DNA from: Prevotella sp.
Lineage (GTDB): Bacteria > Bacteroidota > Bacteroidia > Bacteroidales > Bacteroidaceae
Length of the DNA stretch: 64,000 nt
Reading direction: 5' to 3'
Assembly: GCA_017470055.1 (NCBI GenBank)
Contig: JAFUFD010000020.1
Coordinates: 62,001-126,000, forward strand
Positions 8,385 to 17,400 of this stretch are shown one piece after another. The notes under the pieces were generated by a model. The model saw nothing but the letters and a program-made list of their open reading frames with translations. It did no database searches and was not told where the DNA came from. The translations under genes and the position numbers were made by a program. Within the stretch, counting starts at the first letter, position 1; every line of letters begins with the position of its first letter.

Positions 8385-9877
8385 ATCACAATAGTTTGAA
8401 TGGCTTCCTTAGCAATGGAAAGGGTATAGTGCTTGCCATCTACGGCAAGGTCGAGTCCTACAGGCTCAGAGCCTTGGTTGATCACCACAACGGCAAGACT
8501 GCCGTCAGGGTTGCGGACAGCGGTCGCCATGACAGCCTTGCCCTTCTCCTCAATAGTAGTAGGCTCAGCACCGCCGACCTTCACACCCAACACTTTAGCA
8601 TCAGGGCGCAAGAAACGGCTGAAGTGAGCCATGGCATAGTACATCGGCGTAAAGTACACCTCATCGGTCTCAGCATCGGCAAGCACCGGAGCGCAGCACC
8701 AGTTCTTCGCCCATCCCGGACCGCCTTGACGGTCGAGTACCATATTCCAGTCTATCCAACCGCTCACCCAGTTGTTCAGACAACCGATGATATCACGGGC
8801 ATAGCGAAACACGGGAACGTACTTCGGATGCAGGTGCTTCTGGTCATCGGGAGCCCAGTCCCAGCCCCAGTCTGTGCCCTCTGCCCGCCAGTACCATGCA
8901 TCGTCCTTCCAGTGAGGTACCTCGGCGTCCACGCAGCCCTCTGTCTCGATAATCAATTTGTCGGGAGCCTTCTCGTGACCTGCGCTCAGCATCTCAGGGA
9001 ACCACTCCACAGTACTCTCATACCAGTGGATAGCAACACCGCCAAAATATTTGGACGTAGCCTCATCGGCATACATGGCATCCGTCCACTCGGGGATGCC
9101 GGCACGGTTCTGGTCATAGCCCAGAATCTTCACATCGCCGAAGCCAGCCTTCTCCAGTGTCGGTCCCATATAGTCGCGTACAAAAGCCGCCTCATACCCA
9201 GGATCGAAATACATGCTCTCCCAGTTGTTGTTGTTGCCAAGAGGCTCGTTAATCGGTGTCACGGCCCAGACATCCACGCCCTTTGCCTTATACGCCTCCA
9301 AGTATTTTGCGAAATAGTTGGCAAATGCCTGTTGGTACTTGGGCAGCAGATGACCACCGATATCCGACTGGTTGTCCTTCATCCATGCGGGAGGACTCCA
9401 TGGCGAGGACACTATCTTGAACCCATCTTTCGAGACAGCCTGCGCATCCTTGATCAGTGGCAGCAGTGTCTCCTCATCCACGGCAATGGAGAAATGCTCC
9501 ATCAACGTGTCGTCCTTCTCCGGGGCATAACTGTAATGACCATGCGAGAAGTCGCATGAGCCGATGTGGGTACGGGTAAGCGAGTAGCGGGCACCGTCTG
9601 GACCAAAATAAGCGTCAATCACCTTTTGGCGGTTCTCCTTACTCAGACGTGCCAACAATGAGGAAGTCGCCTCTGTGAAGGAACCGCCAATACCAACGAG
9701 TGTCTGGCGCTCCTCCTGGCTGTTGACCTCAATCGTGACCGTCTTCTCCGCAGGAGCAAACTCGGTCTTCTCAACCAGTTGATCGCCCGCTGAGTTGGTT
9801 TCCCAGACCTTGATACTGTCTTTCTGGGAACATGCTTGCAGTGCAAGTGCCATCATCAATAATACTTTTGTCTTCAT
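8381..9877 (-). CDS. GH30 beta-glucanase lipoprotein (likely beta-1,6-glucanase)
   Basis: A 498-residue GH30 enzyme. A lipoprotein signal (LALQAC, Cys15) predicts membrane anchoring. GIGGSFTEA (62-70) opens the barrel, VTPINEPLG carries the acid/base Glu211, and LIIETEGCVD carries the nucleophile, probably Glu313, by alignment with the glucosylceramidase SEACVG motif. GH30 enzymes of this type in laminarin or fungal-glucan PULs usually remove beta-1,6-linked glucose or cut beta-1,6-glucan; subfamily is inferred. It sits between the phosphorylase and the symporter. Confidence 0.85.
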   Translation of the reverse strand: MKTKVLLMMALALQACSQKDSIKVWETNSAGDQLVEKTEFAPAEKTVTIEVNSQEERQTLVGIGGSFTEATSSLLARLSKENRQKVIDAYFGPDGARYSLTRTHIGSCDFSHGHYSYAPEKDDTLMEHFSIAVDEETLLPLIKDAQAVSKDGFKIVSSPWSPPAWMKDNQSDIGGHLLPKYQQAFANYFAKYLEAYKAKGVDVWAVTPINEPLGNNNNWESMYFDPGYEAAFVRDYMGPTLEKAGFGDVKILGYDQNRAGIPEWTDAMYADEATSKYFGGVAIHWYESTVEWFPEMLSAGHEKAPDKLIIETEGCVDAEVPHWKDDAWYWRAEGTDWGWDWAPDDQKHLHPKYVPVFRYARDIIGCLNNWVSGWIDWNMVLDRQGGPGWAKNWCCAPVLADAETDEVYFTPMYYAMAHFSRFLRPDAKVLGVKVGGAEPTTIEEKGKAVMATAVRNPDGSLAVVVINQGSEPVGLDLAVDGKHYTLSIAKEAIQTIVI

Positions 9878-9894
9878 TCTTTTTTAGTTTTTAG

Positions 9895-12800
9895 TTATAC
9901 TGTTATCTCTAATTTCTGCAACTGGCGGGCAAAAAGGCGGGCACTGTCAGTCTCCGACAAGACCATGCCTTCACCGTTCCCTTTATGATAGGTAATCTGG
10001 GCACCGCAGTACGAGAAAGAGAGGGAGCCATTAGGCAGGAACTCATCATCTCTCAGAAGGGTCGGACGGAAAGACACCTTACCGTCCTTTACACGGACTC
10101 CCAATTCACCGAAGCGACAAAGGATATCCTCCTTCACCTGCCCCGTCATACCTGGCTGACGAGCCCCTTTTCCCCACGGGGTATGCGAATAGGCATCAGT
10201 AGAGAACGCCCCATACTCACGGGCACTCTTGTGAATACCTGTTCCCTCCAGAATGGCATGATAGTGCTTGGCGAGCGCTTCCGTCTCTGGTGCTTCGGCA
10301 TCCAAGGCTTGGAAGTAGCATTCCTGCGTAGCGACTAACAGTTTGGAGACCATGTGCCAGTAGATACTGCCAAGTCCCTCGTAGGCATAGAAAGTACCAC
10401 TACGCCCTGTAAATGCCTTGTGGTTAAAGGTCTCCTCAAACAAATCCAGCAAGGTCTTTTGCTCTTCCTCCGTCACACCAATGGCATTCATTGCCTCAGC
10501 CAAGTCGCCCGCATTGCGGAACGCCCCGTTAAAATGCAATATACCACATACATCCTGAGAAACCAGTTGTTTGTCACCTTTCTGAAGCAATTCCCTTAAC
10601 AAGGGGGAACGATTCATGGCGTCTTTCGGCAGGCAATTCTTCTCCAAGAAACCTGGAAGTTCCCTATTAGGATAGAGCATATAACTCTTCTGGTCTTCCC
10701 TCCATAGCCTGCTGCCACGAAGCGCATCCAGCACTGCGAGAGCCTCAGCAGAGGAAAGTACCCCAGAACTGAGTACCGCCACCTGTCCCTCCAACATCTC
10801 AGACAGCGTACGAATACCTGCGAAACGCCCCTCCGACAATTCCATGATATTATAGGAATGGTATAGTCCATCGCTCCTACGGTTGGCACGAATACTCCTC
10901 TCCACAGGCTTCAGGGCAGCCGCCAGAAAAGCGGTCACGGTCTCCCGCTGTACCTTTATACTTCCCTCACTGAAAGAGTTGGCGTAGATTTTCTGGCGAT
11001 AGGTTGTCGAGGCATCGCCAAGCGCATCCATGACATCCTGTGTCTCTTTGAGGGCGAGAGCAGCCCCCGTAGACTCCATCCAAGTGTAGACTTCACGTGA
11101 GAGGGTAAACTCCTTCGTCTGTGAGGCGGCCACAATGTCACGGTAGAAGAGCAAGGCACGATGCAGATAGCACAATGTCACTACCGACAGACCACCGCCC
11201 ACCAAGGCATTATTGGCATCGTTCCATTCAGGACGTTGCGTGTTCATCCAAATACCGCCATCAGGAATAAAGTTAGATAGTTTGGCAAGCAATGATACCA
11301 GCACTTTCTCCAGCAGTGAGGTCTTCACGGTATTGCCGTCGGGTCCTTTCAACAACGCAGCCTCCACTCCCTTCTCTGCCATCTCTCTCTTAAGGCGGTT
11401 GCTCAAGGGTGCGTCGAAAGATATTGTATCTTTAGGGTTCCGCAAAATCTCCTTATAGGGTTTGATACGGTAGGGCACGTTGGCAAAAGGATAGACAGGA
11501 GTGTCAAGACGTGCCGACAGTTTCCCTGGCTCATGCGCCTCCTCTGCCTCCATCAGGCGCAACAGATAGATGATCTGATGGTCGCCCCAGTAGCCGATGT
11601 ACGACCATGGGTCTGACGGATCTTCCGTTTCCCAGTCAAAGCCTGCCTTGGTGACACGATAGGGATTATAGCCGTCGGCTGTCGAGCAACTGAGGAACTT
11701 ATCCGTCATCGCCTCTAACAGTGTCGGGAATGACACGGCAAGAGCCTCCCAGTTCTGGAAGATGTCACGCCAGTTGCCTTCGTAATCCAAAACGGGTTTT
11801 CCGCTAACAGGGTCTGTCGTATTAATATTGAACTTATTCCACGGACGTGTGGGATCTCCATGCCGACGACTGAAGCCTAATGGCAACGGATTCTCTGGTG
11901 TCGGCTGCTCCAAAGGAACACCACCACGCATGATATTGAACATCGTATTGGAGAAGTGACGAGCGGTTCGTGCTTTATCGGCAGTGGACTGTACCCCATC
12001 CGCATGAGACACCATCTGCACCAACAGTGCAGTGGCGACCTCCAAGTCTTTGTCAAGGAGCGGTCTCATGTCAGTATTTTCACGGAGTTGCTCTCTGAGA
12101 GCCACAACCTCCGACTGATCCCTCATGACATCGGCAACTACAGTCCACGTTTTCCTCTCTCCTGCCTGCAGGTTGACAGACGTGCCCAACAGATAAGCAC
12201 CACACTCCCCCTTTACCAGTCTCTCCTCCTGTAAGGGCTCACCTTTACGGAAGGCGGGAATCTGCGCGGAGGAGAGCAGGTGTATGGGATTCTCCAAACC
12301 TGTCTGCCATACCACATTACAACGCAATGCCTCACTGGGTTCCGCACGGTCAATGATGATAGCACTCAGACTGAAAAGTCCCAGACCAGTATGTGGCTCC
12401 AACTGGGTTTGCTTATAAGCATTCACCAGATTGCTGGAAGCCTGCTGCAAGGCACTGGGTACACCGCAGGGCATCACGTTCTGGATACCGTCCAATACCT
12501 CCAGAGCCACGACCTCTGCCCCCAAGTTCTCAAGGGTTACCTCCCGTTGGAATCCAAAACGGTCGCCAGGAGTCCACTTCCAGCGAAATCTGAGTTCCCA
12601 GTCATGATTAAGTTCCTCAAAGATGACACTATTGCCTATATGACTTTTATACAAGTTCCTTTCCAGGTTGAACTGCCCCTCACTACGGATAGAGAAAGGC
12701 TCCCAGCAGCGAGTTTCCCCTTTTCTGCGGATGAGGGTCTTGCTACCTGTGTTCTCTGAAGAGGCCGTAATCTTATCATCGGTGTCATAAGGGAACAACG

Positions 12801-12966
12801 CCCAGTCGGCACTGCGCCTGCCTGCGGTAATGCCCCCATTGCTGGACATAAAGGTCCAGAGATCGGTGCCACTCACCACATTCATGAAAAACGGTTCCAT
12901 ACTGTCTACCTTCCTAATCTGGAAGTAGCCGGCATTTTCTATTGATTTCTTTTCGTTGCTCATCAT
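9895..12966 (-). CDS. Cytoplasmic clan GH-Q (GH94/GH149/GH161-like) glycoside phosphorylase, candidate beta-1,3-glucan phosphorylase
   Basis: A 1023-residue protein without a signal peptide, hence cytoplasmic, unlike its secreted neighbours. A beta-sandwich-like N-terminal half is followed by an (alpha/alpha)6-type part with YEGNWRDIFQNWEAL (395-409) and the motif PEWNDANNALVGGGLSV (579-595). The latter matches the DWND...G.G.SV motif around the catalytic Asp of GH94 phosphorylases, making Asp583 the candidate general acid. Length and locus suggest GH149 or GH161, the beta-1,3-oligoglucan phosphorylases, but the family is inferred. It starts on the preceding gene's stop (TAATG). It would yield glucose-1-phosphate from imported oligosaccharides. 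Confidence 0.62.
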   Translation of the reverse strand: MMSNEKKSIENAGYFQIRKVDSMEPFFMNVVSGTDLWTFMSSNGGITAGRRSADWALFPYDTDDKITASSENTGSKTLIRRKGETRCWEPFSIRSEGQFNLERNLYKSHIGNSVIFEELNHDWELRFRWKWTPGDRFGFQREVTLENLGAEVVALEVLDGIQNVMPCGVPSALQQASSNLVNAYKQTQLEPHTGLGLFSLSAIIIDRAEPSEALRCNVVWQTGLENPIHLLSSAQIPAFRKGEPLQEERLVKGECGAYLLGTSVNLQAGERKTWTVVADVMRDQSEVVALREQLRENTDMRPLLDKDLEVATALLVQMVSHADGVQSTADKARTARHFSNTMFNIMRGGVPLEQPTPENPLPLGFSRRHGDPTRPWNKFNINTTDPVSGKPVLDYEGNWRDIFQNWEALAVSFPTLLEAMTDKFLSCSTADGYNPYRVTKAGFDWETEDPSDPWSYIGYWGDHQIIYLLRLMEAEEAHEPGKLSARLDTPVYPFANVPYRIKPYKEILRNPKDTISFDAPLSNRLKREMAEKGVEAALLKGPDGNTVKTSLLEKVLVSLLAKLSNFIPDGGIWMNTQRPEWNDANNALVGGGLSVVTLCYLHRALLFYRDIVAASQTKEFTLSREVYTWMESTGAALALKETQDVMDALGDASTTYRQKIYANSFSEGSIKVQRETVTAFLAAALKPVERSIRANRRSDGLYHSYNIMELSEGRFAGIRTLSEMLEGQVAVLSSGVLSSAEALAVLDALRGSRLWREDQKSYMLYPNRELPGFLEKNCLPKDAMNRSPLLRELLQKGDKQLVSQDVCGILHFNGAFRNAGDLAEAMNAIGVTEEEQKTLLDLFEETFNHKAFTGRSGTFYAYEGLGSIYWHMVSKLLVATQECYFQALDAEAPETEALAKHYHAILEGTGIHKSAREYGAFSTDAYSHTPWGKGARQPGMTGQVKEDILCRFGELGVRVKDGKVSFRPTLLRDDEFLPNGSLSFSYCGAQITYHKGNGEGMVLSETDSARLFARQLQKLEITV

Positions 12967-14228
12967 TATTTTGTATTTATTTGATTGTTACTCATTCGTT
13001 CCCTAATGGCACGGAAATGCTGCTCCAAGGATGACGGAGTAGACAGATACGGGTCTACCCCATGAACCTCACGCAACACTTCATACGCCATACGGGGATA
13101 TAATTCATAAAGTCCTCTGCCATCAGGTTTCCCTTTGGCACAGATACCAAACCACTCTTCGTTCATATTGTTCTCACCTTTCACATAGTCGAACTTATAG
13201 CCTCCATTCGCCCAAGAGGCGTTGGTGTCATGGACATCGAGGTTCTTTTTCTGACCGCATTTCCACCAGCCATCGCTGAACTGGAACGTAAAGCCTCCAA
13301 TACAGTTGTTGCTCTGTCCCATCCCTGCCGCATTAAGATATATCTCCTGCCAGTTACTCAATAATATCGCCGCCTGTTCCCGCTGCGCCTCCCGCTGTGT
13401 AATCGCATTAAAGGCATCGGCGCCAAACTCTGTGAGCAAGACAGGTTTCCCGTACTTTTCCCTCACGTCCTTGAATAAGACATCAAACGAATCACCACGA
13501 TAACAGTTTATGCCAAGGATATCCACATCCTTGCAGACATCAGCAATGACATCCAGGAACAGCAGGTCACCATTGCAAATGGCGACAGGACGGGAAGAGT
13601 CGATTGCCTTGATTCTCCGTGCCGCCTCATTGAACAACTCATACATGCAACGCGCCTCCTTATCCGATAGATTCTCCGACACAGGGAGGTCCTCCGACTC
13701 AGCGCCACTCCAGAACAATCCGTAGTTGTTCTCATTACCCAGTAAATACAGCAGAACACCTGGAGTATCTTTGTAGGTATTCACGAAATTCTCTGCTTGC
13801 CTTAGCAACTCTGCTTGGATGTCGGCCTTGCAATAGAGGGTATTGCTATAGTCGGCTCCATTGACCGTCAGCCCATACCGCCCGAACGAGTGATTGATCA
13901 TGGTGTATATCCCGTACCCCTCATAGATATACTGTACCCAGCGAGGCGGAATGGTTGTATATTGTCGGATGACACGAACCCCCATCTTCCTCAGCAATGG
14001 CATCTCGTTGTCCAAGGCGGTCCGTATGATGTCATCAGGTTGCTCCCACAAACTATACGTATAGTTCTCGCCAATGGGGAAGTAGTCCCAGTTCATGCCA
14101 TTTAGGAAGAAAGGAGTACCGTCAATGGTGAGGCGACTCCCCCAGGAATCGCTCACAATCGCTATCTTTTGAGCCTTTACGACCGATGCCAGCAGCACCA
14201 GCAGCATGAACAGGATGCTCTTCCTCAT
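12966..14228 (-). CDS. Secreted clan GH-A (GH2/GH5-like TIM-barrel) glycoside hydrolase
   Basis: A 420-residue exported enzyme (signal peptide about 1-19, ..SVVKA/Q) with a single TIM barrel and none of the side domains of classical GH2. Clan GH-A signatures are clear: LLGNENNYG gives the acid/base Glu166 and VLLTEFGAD the nucleophile Glu267. It lacks the C-terminal tail found on the larger PUL proteins, so it may be periplasmic. In this locus it probably acts on beta-glucan or its fragments, but I cannot assign the CAZy family. It overlaps the phosphorylase start. Confidence 0.7.
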   Translation of the reverse strand: MRKSILFMLLVLLASVVKAQKIAIVSDSWGSRLTIDGTPFFLNGMNWDYFPIGENYTYSLWEQPDDIIRTALDNEMPLLRKMGVRVIRQYTTIPPRWVQYIYEGYGIYTMINHSFGRYGLTVNGADYSNTLYCKADIQAELLRQAENFVNTYKDTPGVLLYLLGNENNYGLFWSGAESEDLPVSENLSDKEARCMYELFNEAARRIKAIDSSRPVAICNGDLLFLDVIADVCKDVDILGINCYRGDSFDVLFKDVREKYGKPVLLTEFGADAFNAITQREAQREQAAILLSNWQEIYLNAAGMGQSNNCIGGFTFQFSDGWWKCGQKKNLDVHDTNASWANGGYKFDYVKGENNMNEEWFGICAKGKPDGRGLYELYPRMAYEVLREVHGVDPYLSTPSSLEQHFRAIRERMSNNQINTK

Positions 14229-14257
14229 AGATATTCCTTTTAGTTTAGCATACGGTT

Positions 14258-14419
14258 TTAAGCGATAAACTCATCTTCCAGAAAGGCATCTACAGGATTC
14301 TCCCATTTCAGGATATCCTCCAACTCTGTGGGAAGTCCGTTATTGCTTGCCGCCAACATTTGGCTAATCTCTATCTTCAGCACCTCCATTGCTGGATGTA
14401 TGTTATAGTCTTTCTTCAT
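14258..14419 (-). CDS. Small peptide of the MKKxY-P-...-LAxS family (53 aa), copy 3
   Basis: ATG at 14419, 53 codons, TAA at 14260-14258. It begins MKKDYNIHPAMEVLKIEIS and continues MLAAS, then turns acidic (..DAFLEDEFIA). An AAGGA Shine-Dalgarno-like sequence lies just upstream. It is the most divergent of three related small ORFs here, and sits 16 bp after the GH81 stop, before the clan GH-A gene. It has no signal peptide. Function unknown; the conserved start, position and RBS argue that it is a real gene. Confidence 0.6.
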   Translation of the reverse strand: MKKDYNIHPAMEVLKIEISQMLAASNNGLPTELEDILKWENPVDAFLEDEFIA

Positions 14420-14435
14420 ATTCCTTCTTTTATCA

Positions 14436-17400
14436 TTATTTCACGATTACTTTCTTGCCATTCAAGATAAAGATCCCCTTCCTTGGGTTTTTCACCTCAC
14501 GGCCCTGCAAGTCATAATAGCGGTTGTTGACTATCGAGCCACGAGTGATGATTCCTATGCCCGTAGCATCTCCCTCTATATTGATACCACGCGCCATCTG
14601 CTCAGCCGTGATACCAGAGAGATAGGCACGGAAGGAGCCTACCGTGGCACCTGCGTTGCTGAGCCATGACATCTGTCCTGTCGGGCGGAAGGCGGCATAG
14701 CCTTCTGAGCCTGTCACATGGAACTGATGGAAGTTCCCCAAGAAACTGACATCTCCTATCTTGACTGTCAGATCCGCCTTGCCACGTGCCAGTTCCGTAT
14801 TACCTGCCGAGGCATTGATCGTGATGGTGACGGGAGATTCTGATGTGTTACGGATCAGATAGGGTGTATAGGCACTCATGGTTCCTGTCGCCACCTTGGT
14901 GAAGGTGATTGCATCCGCTGTAGCCGCTGTCAACTCATAGACAGTCAGTCCTGCGGGAACAGTGACCTCCCTGGGCAGGCAACTTGTCGCATACTCCCCT
15001 GCCGAAATCGTACGGGTATAGGTCAGTGTCGTGTTTCTTCCGAAATTACCTGGATAGACAGGATACCCATCCTCGAACACCACCTTAAAGCCTGTAGCCC
15101 TTAAGGGCAGTATCCATCCGCCTGCATTATAGGCAAGGTTCACGGTATTGGTCAACTTAGCCTGTTGGGTGGAGGCGGCATTGTCGTCGCCGCCATCACC
15201 TTTCAACAGGATAACCACATTCGGGTTTGCCGTGGTGATAGTCATCGGTGTGGTATTACCCAGTGTGGCATTACTCAGATCAATGGCTGTAGCCGAGGCA
15301 GGCAATGCCTCTATGTCTGCGACAAACTGTGTCATATTGCTATTGGTCACTCCTGCGCCAAAGGTCGTTACGGTCACCACTCCCTTCGAGTCTGGGTCAC
15401 TGACATAGACCTTGTCGCCTGTTTCTGTATAGAAATAGACATTAGCGATAAGTGCCTCGTTAGTGCCTGCCTGATAGTTGCTGAATGCGAAGAACAGCCA
15501 GTTTGCCGTCGTATTGGAAATCGGCAGGTCGATACTGTTCCATTGTCCTCCCCTCAGGCTCTTGGCATATTCCTTATTACCTGGCGCACCCTCTATATGG
15601 ACGCTGAAGTCAGGAGCGTCATTGACAGGATAGATGTCCGCATGCAGCATATTGGCACCCTCCAAGTCGAGATTACCCAAGGCGCCAAAGCCACAGGTTC
15701 CCAACTTCTGGACATACAGTACCCGACTGTCACTGGTCAACTGGAAGATGTTGCCCACTTTCTCCGATGCGCCATTATAGTCGAAATTCATTGATGGCTC
15801 CTCTACACCTACGAATACAGGAATCTTACCACTCAAGGAAGCAGGAGCCGACACGCCCTCACTGATGGCGAGAACCGTCCTTGTCACACTGACACTGCCT
15901 ACTTTCGCCGTTATCTCATACTTGCCGACAGCGGTAGCCCTCAGGGTCTTATTCTCCGTATCGACAGTCAGGGTAGAGGTATAGGTGGGCGATGCCGCTA
16001 TCTCTGCGCCGAACTGATCCTTTCCTGTTATGGTGAATGGGTAGTCCGTGCCCACGATAACAGCGGCAGGCACGTCCAACTCCAGCGAGGTCAGCCTCAG
16101 ACTCTCCTCCACGGGCAGGGTCTTTCTGGCGGTCATATCGCCGACGACGGCGGTCACCTCCACATTACCGTATTTCGAGGGAGTGAAGTTATTGCCTGAG
16201 AAAGTACCATCCTCACTGCTCCATGTCGCAGTGACGGACTTGGGACTCTTGGCATAGTCATAGCCTTGGATGGTGAGTGCCGTCGCCTTACCCTGCCTCA
16301 GCATCTGGTCGGCACTGGTAATCTCCACACCCATCAGGTCAGTACTGCTTGCCGAAGCAGGCTTGCCATACACCTCCAGTTCGTAGAGCGAAGTGCCGTA
16401 TTGGGAGCCACGCTTCACACCTACCAGGCGGACATAACGCCCTGAATGGTCGCCCATGGCGAGTTCCGTCCAGTCGTTAGCCTTTCCTGTACCTGTCATC
16501 GAGTAGGTGACACTACCGTTCTCCGTGTCACGCAACTCAATGCGGTACTCCGAGGCGTAACTTGCCTCCCATCTCACGCATACCTTATATATATTAGCAT
16601 TTTCCCCAAGGTCCACTTGCAGCCACTCGTTGTCTTGGTGGGCACTCCCCCACCGGGTGTCCAACTTACCGTCGGTGGCATATTCTTTCAGTGTTCCCGC
16701 ATTCTCATGACTGCTCTCTGTGCAAGCCTTGCCTAATGCGAGGTTTCTCATCACCAGCCGCTCACGCAGATCAGGCTCTGTATTGTCGACAGGATAGACA
16801 TAGTTGTAGGCAGCGCTCTCCACACCCTCCACCTTCATCTGGCGGGCAGGTACAATGAGCGTAGCGCCATCGCTATAGTGGACGGTCATCGCCTCATCGG
16901 TAGGATTATAGGCGATATGTGTCCTCACGTCACCTTTATGATATACACGGGCGGTAGGATAGTCAGCCGTCACGTTCCAGTCGATGTCTCCATAGGTGCG
17001 GTGTGAGTGGGTGACGAAATAGGTGAGACCGTTAGTGGAACTGGTCCTCATGGTTGCCCAGTTGCTCGCCCATCCCTCGTCGAATATCTTGGCGACCTCA
17101 TCAGGGTCGCTCCACTGTCGGTAGGTCAGTGCCACATTTCCCCAGTCGGAGTCACGCAGGTCAGCATCGCCGATGCCTCCTGTGCCATCCCATCCCTTAT
17201 GCTCCTTGATAGCCATCATACGCTCATAGTCCCAGGCGGCAAACGCCTTGTCCTCGCCTAAATAGTCAAGGGCTGGGGAGATAGGCATCCACTGAATGCC
17301 ATGCATGAAGACGGGATCGCCTCCAAACCAAGTCCACCAGCCCACGCCATGACTGGTCAGGTTGGAGGAGTACGGAATGGTATAGTCCACCTCTCCGTCC

